A DNA stretch of 64,000 nt from Marinomonas algarum (GTDB taxonomy: Bacteria > Pseudomonadota > Gammaproteobacteria > Pseudomonadales > Marinomonadaceae), in NCBI RefSeq assembly GCF_020532605.1, contig NZ_JAJATW010000016.1:21071-85070 (forward strand), written 5' to 3'. The first letter of the stretch is position 1. Each line of letters begins with the position of its first letter. The notes under the pieces were generated by a model. That model was not told the origin of the DNA, made no database searches, and worked only from the letters and a program-made list of their open reading frames with translations. Of this stretch, positions 9,428 through 18,539 are shown piece by piece. The position numbers and the translations under genes were made by a program.

Positions 9428-10765
9428 TTAACCCTCTTTCTCTATTAGAGTTAGGCAATCCCGAAGGATCGGGCCATATTCGAACTTACCTGAGCAGCTG
9501 TAAGTACACAAAGCCAAATCTTCATCGTCCAACTCAAGCGCACCAAGCTTTTGAGCTTGCTCTGTATCATTCACTACCAACGCACGCAAAAGCTGAGTTG
9601 GCAAAATATCCATTGGCACAAGACGCTCAAAGTTACCCAAAGGCAACATTGTACGATCACTCCCATTGGTCGTTGTTGTCATATTAAAGGACTTCTTACC
9701 CGTTAATTTTGACAAGAACACATTCATAATCGAATGCTTCTCAACGCCCGCACGAAGATAGTGCATCATTTGACGCTCACGACCTTCTTCTAATACCGAC
9801 ACCTGGTTATGGTAACGCCCAAGGTAGGCAAACGGACCATGTGCTTGACGGCCAGATAAAACAGAACCCGAAATCACACGATTATCACCTTGTGCAAGTT
9901 CATTTTTTAACAAACCTTCTAAGCTCGCCCCCACACAAGTTCGTACTAAGCGTGGTTTTTTAACCTTAGGACCTGCCAACGACACAACACGATCTGTGTA
10001 CAACTGACCGGTAACAAACAATTTACCAAACGCAATCACGTCTTGGTAATTGATCGACCAAACAGTTTTCTTGTCGCTTACTGGGTCAAGAAAGTGAATA
10101 TGCGTGCCAGCCAAACCAGCAGGATGAACACCATCAAATTCTTCAACAGTCACATCAGAAGTCGTTGGTATTTTCGCGCCAGGCGCTTTACACAAGAACA
10201 CTTTCCCTTCGGTTAAGCGTGTCAACACTGTCAAACCATCCGCGAAGGCCTCGGCTTGATCCGCTAGAACCACTTCAGGTGAGGCCGCCAGTGGATTCGT
10301 GTCAATGGCTGTAACGAAAATTGAATGGGGAACAGAGTCAATTTCAGGCACTTTAGAGAAAGGACGTGTACGAAACGCTGTCCACAAGCCAGAATCAACC
10401 AAGTTCTCAACCACTTTACTGCGTTCGAGTGATTTTAGATCTGACCCTGAATAAGCGGCGAAGGTTTCAGACTCTTTACCTTCAACCTTGATCACAAGGG
10501 ATTGAAAGACACGTCTTTCACCACGATGGATCGCTTCAACAGTGCCAGAGGCAGGTGCGGTGTATTTCACCCCTTCGGTTTTCTTATCTGTAAAGATAAC
10601 CTGCCCTTTTTTAACTTTATCTCCCTCTTGAACTAGCATGGTGGGTTTCATTCCATGATAGTCGGGACCAATAACGGCAACAGTTTTTGCCGCCGCTACT
10701 TTTTCGATCACTTGATTGGGAGCACCTGAGATCGGTAGATCTAGGCCTTTTGTAACTTTAAACAT
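9428..10765 (-). CDS. nqrA: Na+-NQR subunit A
   Basis: 445-residue subunit A, cytoplasmic and quinone-associated, first gene of the operon. The N-terminus [16 protein letters not shown] matches the family pattern (I-x-K-G-L-D-L-P-I). A biotinyl-lipoyl-like segment with [16 protein letters not shown] follows, then the NADH dehydrogenase-like core, and a C-terminus containing [19 protein letters not shown], a remnant of a cysteine-rich ferredoxin-like end. ATG 10765 gives the usual length; an in-frame GTG at 10792 adds nine residues with no family match. Confidence 0.96.
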   Translation of the reverse strand: MFKVTKGLDLPISGAPNQVIEKVAAAKTVAVIGPDYHGMKPTMLVQEGDKVKKGQVIFTDKKTEGVKYTAPASGTVEAIHRGERRVFQSLVIKVEGKESETFAAYSGSDLKSLERSKVVENLVDSGLWTAFRTRPFSKVPEIDSVPHSIFVTAIDTNPLAASPEVVLADQAEAFADGLTVLTRLTEGKVFLCKAPGAKIPTTSDVTVEEFDGVHPAGLAGTHIHFLDPVSDKKTVWSINYQDVIAFGKLFVTGQLYTDRVVSLAGPKVKKPRLVRTCVGASLEGLLKNELAQGDNRVISGSVLSGRQAHGPFAYLGRYHNQVSVLEEGRERQMMHYLRAGVEKHSIMNVFLSKLTGKKSFNMTTTTNGSDRTMLPLGNFERLVPMDILPTQLLRALVVNDTEQAQKLGALELDDEDLALCTYSCSGKFEYGPILRDCLTLIEKEG

Positions 10766-11230
10766 ATGTCTGCCCAACAATAAATTGAACACAAAAAGCG
10801 CAATGCGACCTGCTCACACCCCCCTCCGGGAAAACATGTACAAGCAAACAACAAACTTTAAATTTGTTGTAAATCACAAACTCACTTCACCAAAAAAACC
10901 GTAGCATTATAAAGGTCATTCCTCCCATTGACCAGCATACTAAGACGTCTTTCATGACCAACTTTTATTTAATTCCCCCCCTGCAATGCAAATAACAATT
11001 AGGCTCGTGATTTGGTCAGCCAAGACAAATGAGTCATTTATGTGCACGCCCGCTCATTTATGACGCAATAAAAGCCATGTAAAGAAGGTGCACTCAGTAA
11101 AATGAATTAAAATACTGGCAATCAATCCAAAACAAAGTGCCCATGCGTATTCTCTGAGTTGCCATACAAGACTGAAAACGACACAATATCGCCTTCTATA
11201 TCCAGTAGGCCTAAACATGGAAACCAAGCT
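10766..11230. other. Intergenic region between nqrA and folX
   Basis: A 465-nt divergent intergenic region. It holds the putative nqr promoter, an 8-bp inverted repeat ACAACAAA/TTTGTTGT (10848-10855 and 10863-10870) in the nqrA leader, a run of C near 10975-10982, and a direct repeat TCATTTATG at 11034-11042 and 11054-11062, exactly 20 nt apart. No convincing gene was seen; the 67-codon minus-strand ORF here has no ribosome binding site and overlaps folX. Confidence 0.6.
10906..10934 (-). promoter_or_regulatory. Possible promoter of the nqr operon
   Basis: On the minus strand, TGGTCA (10929-10934) and TATAAT (10906-10911) are separated by 17 nt, about 140 nt upstream of nqrA. The inverted repeat GGTCA/TGACC (10914-10918 and 10929-10933) spans the -35 and spacer and could be an operator. 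The assignment rests on sequence match only. Confidence 0.35.
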
Positions 11231-11599
11231 ATGATCAAACCAGAAGCTCAAATTCATATAAAAAACTTACGCTTACGGACTTATATCGGATTCAACGAAT
11301 CTGAAAAACAAAACAAACAAGATGTGGTTATTAACGCTTGGATCCACTACCCAGCTGAGCAGGCATTTGATACCGATGATGTTGATAACGCGGTGAACTA
11401 TCGCACCATTTGTAAAGAGATGATCGCGCACACAGAAAACAATCGTTTTCTACTGCTGGAGAAAATGACCGCGGACTTGCTTGAGTTATGCATGACGTCA
11501 ACCCATGTTACTTTTGCCAAAATAGAAGTCGCTAAACCTCACGCCCTGCGTTTTGCCGACTCCGTCTCCCTTACTTTATCGGCCACTAGAGATTCTTAA
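11231..11599 (+). CDS. folX: Dihydroneopterin triphosphate 2'-epimerase
   Basis: 122-residue member of the dihydroneopterin aldolase/epimerase fold, cytoplasmic. The sequence tracks E. coli FolX rather than FolB: IHIKNLRLRTYIGFNESEKQ at the start, DVVINAWIHYPAEQA, VNYRTICKEMI, NNRFLLLEKMTADLL and ALRFADSVSLTLS at the end. FolX epimerises dihydroneopterin triphosphate at C2' and takes part in tetrahydromonapterin synthesis; its partner folM is not in the window. The ATG at 11231 gives a length close to E. coli FolX (120) and was preferred to an upstream in-frame extension without homology. mfd starts 8 nt after its stop. Confidence 0.9.
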   Translation: MIKPEAQIHIKNLRLRTYIGFNESEKQNKQDVVINAWIHYPAEQAFDTDDVDNAVNYRTICKEMIAHTENNRFLLLEKMTADLLELCMTSTHVTFAKIEVAKPHALRFADSVSLTLSATRDS

Positions 11600-11607
11600 A
11601 AAACAAC

Positions 11608-14600
11608 ATGTCAGACACTGTATCGCTCACCTTAAAACCCGGCTTCAAAAACACCATCAACGGCCTTGCAGGCAGCAGAAAAGCTCTGCAATTGCTTGCC
11701 ATTGCCTCACAATACAAACATCCCATCTTGTTTATGGTCGACACCGTTGCTGAGTTAAACGAATTAGAAGATGAAATACAGTTTCTGAACCATCAGAAAA
11801 AAGAAGTATTAAGATTCAGCGACTGGGAAACCTTGCCTTATGATGCGTTTTCACCGCATCAAGACATTGTTTCCCAACGCCTCGAAACATTAGCCCGTTT
11901 AACAGAGAGCAAACACCCTATCGTCTTAACAACGGTAGCTTCTTGTTTGACACGTCTTTGTCCAAAACAACATTTAGATGCGCAACGCTTCCACTTAAAA
12001 GAAGGTGAAGAACTTCCACTGGAAGATTTATCTAGAAAATTGACGAATGCAGGCTACTTAAATGTTGAAAACGTTCATGCTCATGGGGAATACGCAATAC
12101 GTGGGGCACTCATGGATGTGTTCCCAATGGGGGCCGACAACCCCATTCGTATTGATTGGTTTGATAACGACATAGACACTATTCGCTGGTTTGACCCTGA
12201 AACACAACGCAGTATTGATAAAGTATCAGAAATAAAAATGCTGCCAGCCAAAGAGTTCCCTACCACCTCCCAGGGCATCCAAAACTTCCGTCAGCGATTC
12301 AGAGAGCGTTTTGAAACCAACCCGCTGTCCAGTCCTATTTACCAGGATATCTCCAGCGGCATTATCCCTGCGGGGATTGAATATTATCTGCCGCTGTTTT
12401 TTGAAGAGACAGCCAGCGTATTTGACTACCTACCCGACAACACCTTGATTGTTCGCTCAAACACCTTCAATGAACAAGTTGCCAGCATTCAACTGGACTT
12501 TCGCAGTCGTCATGAGTCACTCAATTACAATATTGAACGACCCATCTTAAAACCTGATGAAATTAATCTAAAAGAAGAAGAGCTGTTTGGTCGAATCAAT
12601 CAATACACCAGTATTATTTTCTCTGCCGAAGGTGAACATTCAAGATACCAACCTTTGGTTGACGTGAAAATTGATTCGAAAGCCGCTCAGCCTCTAGGAA
12701 AACTGCAAAACTTTCTCGCTAACACCGAAAGCCGTGTCTTAATCGTGGCAGAGTCAGCGGGACGTCGTGAAGCTTTGTTGGAATTGTTAAAAAAACACAA
12801 GATCAAGCCAAAACAAGTCGACGACTGGAAAGCCTTTAGTAAATCAACAAAAACACTTGCCATCACCGAGGGCAGTATCAGTCGAGGCTTTGCTGTAGAA
12901 GACTCGCTCACCTTGATTCCTGAAAGCGAAATTTTGGGAGAGCGTGTTTCTCAACATCGTCGCCGCAACAAACACAACAACGTCAGCGAAGACGCCATCA
13001 TTCGCAACCTGACTGAACTCAGAATGAATGCCCCCGTGGTGCATATTGATCACGGCGTAGGTCGTTACTTAGGCTTAACCAACTTACAAATTGATGGTCA
13101 AGAAACCGAACTCCTGACATTAGGTTATGCCAACGACGCCAAGCTTTACGTGCCGGTTTCTTCTTTGCAATTAATTTCACGTTACACAGGGGCAGACGAA
13201 GATACCGCCCCTTTGCACAAACTTGGTACAGACAAGTGGAGTATCGCCAAGCAAAAAGCGGCTGAGAAAGCCCGTGATACGGCGGCTGAGTTACTTGAAA
13301 TTTACGCTCAGCGTGAAGCTCGTGTTGGTTATGCGTTCGCCAAACCGGATGACCAATACGAGCTTTTTGCAGCAGGTTTCCCGTTTGAGGAGACACCCGA
13401 TCAGCAAATGGCCATCGATGCCGTAATGAAAGACATGTCCGCCAAAAAGCCCATGGATCGTTTGGTCTGCGGTGATGTTGGTTTTGGTAAAACGGAAGTC
13501 GCAATGCGTGCTGCTTTTTTAGCGGTACAAGATGGCAAACAGGTTGCGGTTTTAGTGCCCACCACCCTGCTCGCACAACAACACTATGAAAACTTTTGCG
13601 ACCGCTTTGCCGACTGGCCAGTTGAAGTAGAACTGTTGTCTCGCTTCCGCTCAGGCAAGCAATCCAATGCCGCCGTTGATCGTCTTGAATCAGGCAAAGC
13701 GGATATCGTGGTTGGTACGCACAAACTGATTCAAAGCGATATAAAATTTGCCAGTCTTGGACTGGTTATTATCGATGAAGAGCATCGCTTTGGCGTTAAA
13801 CAAAAAGAGCAATTTAAAGCGCTACGCGCTGAAGTAGACATTTTAACCCTCACGGCTACTCCTATTCCTAGAACGCTCAATATGTCGTTATCCGGTATTC
13901 GTGATTTATCCATTATTGCCACCCCTCCCGCCAAACGCTTATCTGTCAAAACCTTTGTTAAACAAAGGGATGACCATCAGATAAAAGAAGCCGTTCTGCG
14001 TGAGTTACACCGTGGCGGCCAGGTGTATTTCCTGCACAACGAAGTACAGACCATTCAAAAGACCGCCGAAGAACTTGAAGAACTGATTCCAGAAGCGCGC
14101 GTCATTGTTGGCCACGGTCAAATGCGTGAAAGAGAACTGGAACAGGTCATGTCTGACTTCTACCATAAACGCGCCAACGTTCTGGTATGTTCGACCATCA
14201 TTGAAACCGGTATCGATATCCCCAACGCTAATACCATTATTATTGAACGTGCAGACAAATTTGGCTTGGCACAATTACACCAATTACGGGGTCGTGTCGG
14301 TCGCTCCCATCATCAAGCTTATGCTTATTTACTCACCCCTAACGACAGAAAAGTCACCACAGATGCCGAAAAGCGCCTAGAAGCCATCACGCTTGCCGAT
14401 ACGCTGGGGGCTGGTTTCACTCTGGCAACGCACGATTTAGAAATTCGTGGTACGGGTGAGTTATTGGGTGATGGTCAAAGTGGCCACATTGAGCACGTAG
14501 GGTTCTCACTCTTTATGGACATGTTAGATCGGGCGGTTAAAACACTGAAAAATGGTGAATCTCCTAATGTCGATATCACTTCCCCCGCTCAAACAGATGT

Positions 14601-15021
14601 GAATTTGCGTGTTCCTGCCTTGATACCTGAAGAGTACCTTGGCGATGTCCATTCTCGGTTGATTTTATACAAACGCATTGCCAACGCCAAAGACAGCCAT
14701 GAATTGAAAGACTTACAAGTGGAAATGATTGACCGCTTTGGCTTGTTACCCGATGCGACGAAAAATCTCTTTCGCCAAACCGAGTTAAAACTCAAGGCCG
14801 AAGTTTTAGGTATTAATAAGATTGAAGCGAATGCCAAAGAGGGTAAAATCTACTTTGACAGCAAAACCCCTGTTGACCCAATGAAACTCATCAAGCTTAT
14901 TCAAACAAAACCCGACAGCTACAAATTAATTGGGTCAGACACTCTGAAGTTTCTTGCGGCGATGAACACAGCCGAAGACCGCTTCCAACATACGACTCAT
15001 ACTTTGGAGTTATTACATTGA
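11608..15021 (+). CDS. mfd: Transcription-repair coupling factor Mfd
   Basis: 1137-residue DNA translocase that removes stalled RNA polymerase at lesions and recruits UvrA. The order is UvrB-homology region with FSDWETLPYDAFSPH, RNA polymerase interaction domain with VVHIDHGVGRYLGL, then the RecG-like translocase with Walker A GDVGFGKTE, DEEH box, TATPIPRTL (TRG region) and QLRGRVGRS, and a C-terminal D7 domain. Length is normal for the family (about 1150). The start ATG has no strong Shine-Dalgarno. It overlaps the CsiV-like gene by 4 nt, implying coupling. Confidence 0.97.
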   Translation: MSDTVSLTLKPGFKNTINGLAGSRKALQLLAIASQYKHPILFMVDTVAELNELEDEIQFLNHQKKEVLRFSDWETLPYDAFSPHQDIVSQRLETLARLTESKHPIVLTTVASCLTRLCPKQHLDAQRFHLKEGEELPLEDLSRKLTNAGYLNVENVHAHGEYAIRGALMDVFPMGADNPIRIDWFDNDIDTIRWFDPETQRSIDKVSEIKMLPAKEFPTTSQGIQNFRQRFRERFETNPLSSPIYQDISSGIIPAGIEYYLPLFFEETASVFDYLPDNTLIVRSNTFNEQVASIQLDFRSRHESLNYNIERPILKPDEINLKEEELFGRINQYTSIIFSAEGEHSRYQPLVDVKIDSKAAQPLGKLQNFLANTESRVLIVAESAGRREALLELLKKHKIKPKQVDDWKAFSKSTKTLAITEGSISRGFAVEDSLTLIPESEILGERVSQHRRRNKHNNVSEDAIIRNLTELRMNAPVVHIDHGVGRYLGLTNLQIDGQETELLTLGYANDAKLYVPVSSLQLISRYTGADEDTAPLHKLGTDKWSIAKQKAAEKARDTAAELLEIYAQREARVGYAFAKPDDQYELFAAGFPFEETPDQQMAIDAVMKDMSAKKPMDRLVCGDVGFGKTEVAMRAAFLAVQDGKQVAVLVPTTLLAQQHYENFCDRFADWPVEVELLSRFRSGKQSNAAVDRLESGKADIVVGTHKLIQSDIKFASLGLVIIDEEHRFGVKQKEQFKALRAEVDILTLTATPIPRTLNMSLSGIRDLSIIATPPAKRLSVKTFVKQRDDHQIKEAVLRELHRGGQVYFLHNEVQTIQKTAEELEELIPEARVIVGHGQMRERELEQVMSDFYHKRANVLVCSTIIETGIDIPNANTIIIERADKFGLAQLHQLRGRVGRSHHQAYAYLLTPNDRKVTTDAEKRLEAITLADTLGAGFTLATHDLEIRGTGELLGDGQSGHIEHVGFSLFMDMLDRAVKTLKNGESPNVDITSPAQTDVNLRVPALIPEEYLGDVHSRLILYKRIANAKDSHELKDLQVEMIDRFGLLPDATKNLFRQTELKLKAEVLGINKIEANAKEGKIYFDSKTPVDPMKLIKLIQTKPDSYKLIGSDTLKFLAAMNTAEDRFQHTTHTLELLH

Positions 15022-15842
15022 GAGCGTTTCAAGCACTTACCTTACTAGCAGCCTGTTGCAGTATTCCGGCGATTGGTGAGACCACAACGATTAACCCAGA
15101 TACCGCCAGAGCCTACGAGGGATACTTGGTTACCTTTATGTGGCCAGATGGGCAGACAAAAGAACAAGTCGATTACGACAACCTGTACAGCACAGATCAT
15201 TTACCTAGGTTCGCGGATGACACAATAAAACCCGGTGAAGCACTACAGAAAGATAAGAATAACTCATCAGAGATCAATGAGTTGCTCTCAACGCCACTGG
15301 ATAACGCTGAGCAAAAACTGGCACGCCACGTTACCGTGCTTTCTAAGCAACAGTGGACGCTGATCTTTAAAGCACCAGGCGATACGATTCGAAAAAGCTT
15401 TCACAGCGAACAAAAAAAAGACGGCTACCCAGAACTGACTGGAGACATCGCCATTACTTTAGGTCGTTATTTAGAATCAGACATTCACTATCAGCATTAT
15501 TTGTTTGATAGCTTTTCTCAGCCTTCCCCTGTTCAACAGGATACCCAACAAGAGTTTCTTGATCACTCTCTAGCAAATAATGCGCAGACATCTGAAGCTG
15601 ATAACTTACCTACCTTCAAAGAGTTTGAACCTGCTTTGGTGCTTAACCTGCACCAAACAAACAAAACCGCCAGCAAAAAAGTCAATTACTTGGACCACCC
15701 TACCATTGCCACCTTGCTGTACTTTGAACCACTTGAGTTAGACGCAGCCATTGAACGAGTGGCAACAAAAGCCGTTCAGCCAGAAACAGGCAACAGTTTG
15801 ACTTACGACAACCTTAACAGTACCAACGAACTAAATTTATAA
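15018..15842 (+). CDS. CsiV-family (peptidoglycan-binding-like) periplasmic protein
   Basis: 274-residue secreted protein. It has a signal peptide (MRAFQALTLLAACCSIPAIG), then a poorly conserved middle and the family features ARHVTVLSKQQWTLIF, GDIAITLGRYLESDIHYQ and VNYLDHPTIATLLYFEP. These match the CsiV family, first described in Shewanella as a peptidoglycan-binding stress protein. The start is TTG at 15018, overlapping the mfd stop (TTGA), with GGAG 10 nt upstream. Homologues commonly lie just downstream of mfd. Its function in this organism is inferred. Confidence 0.75.
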   Translation: MRAFQALTLLAACCSIPAIGETTTINPDTARAYEGYLVTFMWPDGQTKEQVDYDNLYSTDHLPRFADDTIKPGEALQKDKNNSSEINELLSTPLDNAEQKLARHVTVLSKQQWTLIFKAPGDTIRKSFHSEQKKDGYPELTGDIAITLGRYLESDIHYQHYLFDSFSQPSPVQQDTQQEFLDHSLANNAQTSEADNLPTFKEFEPALVLNLHQTNKTASKKVNYLDHPTIATLLYFEPLELDAAIERVATKAVQPETGNSLTYDNLNSTNELNL

Positions 15843-15851
15843 AAAATACTG

Positions 15852-15879
15852 CAAAAAAATGGCCGCTTAGTGCGGCCAT
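15852..15879 (-). terminator. Terminator of the M23 peptidase gene
   Basis: The stem ATGGCCGC/GCGGCCAT with a 5-nt loop is followed by seven T residues on the minus strand, directly downstream of the minus-strand peptidase gene. Confidence 0.85.
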
Positions 15880-15905
15880 CCATCTTAATTATTTAATTCT
15901 CAGAA

Positions 15906-17330
15906 TCACTCTGCTTTTAATGCCATCATATCGAGAAAAGTAGTTACTCTGTCACTGTATTCTTGACGATCGCCACTTGGAATAGATTGGGTCGTTGGAA
16001 TTTCCGCCGTCATTGGGTTAACAGGACGACCATTAATATGAAGCTCATAATGCAGGTGTGCCCCTGTGGAGCGACCCGTATTACCAGACAAAGCAACCAC
16101 TTGCCCCCTTTTCACCCGTTGCCCTTTTTTCACTAGCGGCTTACTCAGGTGCAAGTAACGAGAACCGTAGGGTCCCGTGTAGTCAATGACAATGTATTTC
16201 CCAGCGTATTTATGAGAGGTCACTCGCGTTACCACACCATCCCCTGTTGCCAGCAATTCCGTTCCCACAGGCGTCGCGAGATCTACCCCGTTATGCGGTG
16301 AACGACGACCCGTAATGGGGTGAAGGCGATTGGCGTTAAAAGGTGAACTGATTCGATAGCGTTTGCGAGTGGGCCAGCGCAGTAAGGCTGGGGTAAGGCT
16401 CTTTCCTTCAGCATCGTAAAAACGACCATCTGAGTGCAAGAAAGCACTGTAATCCTGCCCTCTAACACGCATACTCAGCGCTTCTAGCTGGTCTTTGCCG
16501 ACCACTTCTCCTTCAACATCCCCTTTTTTCACCACGACGTGAAAAACATCGCCCGCCCTTAGATCCTTACGAAAATTAACGCGACCTTTTAAGATGTCGT
16601 TGATCAACAAGATATTGGCATCAGACAAACCTATTCTCTTTGCTGACACATAAAAGTTACCCTCTATGGTATTTTGCATGGCTTGGTAGGTGTAGTTAAT
16701 GGGTTTATTCGATTCTTGATAGGTAAAACCACCATTTTCATGGCGTACATAAGAGACACTTTTACTGGCGTTAAGCTGGCGAGTCAATTCAACCAATGCG
16801 CCCTCTTCATCCAAGGTGAAATGGTAGCTGTCATTCGGCATCAGAGGCTCCAATACCAAATACTCTTGGTCTGCTTCCAATACCGAATACATGGCATCAA
16901 CCGACAAGCCCAAGTTTGCAAAAATTCGCGCCAAGGTATCGCCTGATTTTACCACATAATCGATGCCGGTCTTTGTTGCTGGCGCTTTTTCAATCTCATT
17001 AAGGGGGTCTGTTGTCACTAGAGAAGAGACATTCGCTTCGGCTTCTTCTTGCTGGTTGTCGTTACTCTCTGGCGCTGCCGAGCTGATATTTTTATCCAAA
17101 CCCTCAAAGACAATACGGCTTGGGTCCGCGTATTGCTCTTTTAAATCTGACAACTTTATTGGGGCAAGTAAGGTAGTTTCCGTAGGCAACTGATAATTCT
17201 CAAGCGTGTTTTCGGGGGTGACTAGGGACTGATAAACCAGCCATAACACCATAAAAACCAAAAGAATCAACAAAATAAGGCGTCGGGAACCGGATAACCC
17301 CCAACGTAAAAAACGAACAATAAATGGCAT
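15906..17330 (-). CDS. M23 peptidoglycan DD-metallopeptidase with OapA/LysM region
   Basis: 474-residue envelope hydrolase of the MepM type. An N-terminal membrane anchor (residues about 18-37) is followed by an acidic linker, a LysM/OapA-like segment (YVVKSGDTLARIFANLGL, near residue 121), a middle domain, and the C-terminal M23 peptidase with the Zn2+ motif HNGVDLATPVG (His and Asp, near residue 344) and HLHYELHING (near 426). Such enzymes cut D-Ala-mDAP crosslinks to allow insertion of new glycan strands. It converges on the mfd/CsiV pair, and a terminator follows immediately. Confidence 0.93.
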   Translation of the reverse strand: MPFIVRFLRWGLSGSRRLILLILLVFMVLWLVYQSLVTPENTLENYQLPTETTLLAPIKLSDLKEQYADPSRIVFEGLDKNISSAAPESNDNQQEEAEANVSSLVTTDPLNEIEKAPATKTGIDYVVKSGDTLARIFANLGLSVDAMYSVLEADQEYLVLEPLMPNDSYHFTLDEEGALVELTRQLNASKSVSYVRHENGGFTYQESNKPINYTYQAMQNTIEGNFYVSAKRIGLSDANILLINDILKGRVNFRKDLRAGDVFHVVVKKGDVEGEVVGKDQLEALSMRVRGQDYSAFLHSDGRFYDAEGKSLTPALLRWPTRKRYRISSPFNANRLHPITGRRSPHNGVDLATPVGTELLATGDGVVTRVTSHKYAGKYIVIDYTGPYGSRYLHLSKPLVKKGQRVKRGQVVALSGNTGRSTGAHLHYELHINGRPVNPMTAEIPTTQSIPSGDRQEYSDRVTTFLDMMALKAE

Positions 17331-17666
17331 AAATTAAAAACTCATCAACAAGAACGGCTCAAAGAAATCCAGTCAGACGCTCTGAGCGCCTACATAAAGG
17401 ATTTCAGAACATGACAAAAACAGAACCACACTTTGTACTATGTGCTTTTCCCTTGCCACTGCTGACATGCAACGAATCGCAGTCCATATTCTTTTAACCA
17501 ACAGCTTGACAACACCTCTATCAGATGACTGACAGATGAATTGTTGCAGCGATATTTAATGGAAAGAATACGGTATTTTGCCGTTCAAAGAAAGACAAAC
17601 CATTGGACGCCTATGATCAGGGTACGTACTATAAATGGCATTATTGTATGAAATAACTGGCCTATT
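17331..17666. other. Intergenic region between M23 peptidase and fdhD
   Basis: 336 nt between divergent genes. A perfect TTGACA (17506-17511) has no matching -10 at a normal distance on the plus strand. A short palindrome CGCTCTGAGCG lies near 17379. No gene, RNA or repeat could be supported. Confidence 0.5.
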
Positions 17667-18539
17667 ATGCTGTTTTCGCCACTGTCACTCAAAAGTCACC
17701 AACGCAACGCCTTTTACAGGTGTGAGTCTTATCCGTCACAAGGCACCTTTCTAAAAGAAGGCAAAGTTACTGAAGAATATGCCGAACTGGTAGAAGAGGT
17801 ACCGCTTGCTATTAGCATCAACGGCCTCGCCCACGCGGTCATGATGGTGACCCCTATTGATCTCGATGCTTTTACACTGGGCTTGGCAAGAAGTGAAGGC
17901 ATTATTGAACACCTTGACGACGTACGGGACATGACAATGCAAACCGTCGTGTCTACAGCCGATATTCATAGCCTCGCCATTGACCTCATTATTAGCCCTC
18001 GCCGCTTCGCGCAATACAAACAGAAAAAAACCATTCACCTTGGGGCCACTGGCTGTGGTCTATGTGGTATGGACTCTTTATCTCAAGCCATTCCCTCTTT
18101 ATCGACCTTGCCCGACAGCGCGCCCTTAACGGAAGCCTCGCTCAGCACACTGAGGCACGATTTATTCAAATATCAAACATTGGGAAACAAAACCGGTGCC
18201 GTACACGCTGCCTTATTGCTTTCGCCAACGCATACCCCCATTATTTGTATGGAAGACATTGGTCGACATAATGCACTCGATAAGGTACTTGGCTATGCAT
18301 TGCAACAGGGCATAAACTTACACAACCACAGCGTTTTAATGTCGAGTCGTTGCAGCACAGAATTAGTACAAAAAGCTGTACGTGTTGGACTTTCCAGACT
18401 GATACACCTCGCCTCACCCAGTACACTGGCGGTGACATTGGCTCTGCATTATGGGCTAACATTAATTCACTTACCTAAGCGTGATGCACCGCGTATTTTT
18501 GCATCGTCGCTGCAATCAAAAGGCACAGAAAATGAGTAA
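17667..18539 (+). CDS. fdhD: Formate dehydrogenase accessory sulfurtransferase FdhD
   Basis: 290-residue cytoplasmic protein that passes sulfur to the molybdenum cofactor of formate dehydrogenases and related oxidoreductases. The family signature GATGCGLCGMDSL contains the two loop cysteines, C130 and C133. EDIGRHNALDKV and the later SSRCSTELVQKAV are also conserved FdhD blocks. Its stop overlaps the start of the molybdopterin oxidoreductase by 8 nt, so the two are translated from one message and FdhD probably serves that enzyme. Confidence 0.94.
   Translation: MLFSPLSLKSHQRNAFYRCESYPSQGTFLKEGKVTEEYAELVEEVPLAISINGLAHAVMMVTPIDLDAFTLGLARSEGIIEHLDDVRDMTMQTVVSTADIHSLAIDLIISPRRFAQYKQKKTIHLGATGCGLCGMDSLSQAIPSLSTLPDSAPLTEASLSTLRHDLFKYQTLGNKTGAVHAALLLSPTHTPIICMEDIGRHNALDKVLGYALQQGINLHNHSVLMSSRCSTELVQKAVRVGLSRLIHLASPSTLAVTLALHYGLTLIHLPKRDAPRIFASSLQSKGTENE

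Noticed and set aside
11054..11257. 67-codon minus-strand ORF with a hydrophobic stretch between nqrA and folX
   Set aside because: No ribosome binding site, overlaps the folX start head-on, and its hydrophobic composition is likely a by-product of the opposite strand.
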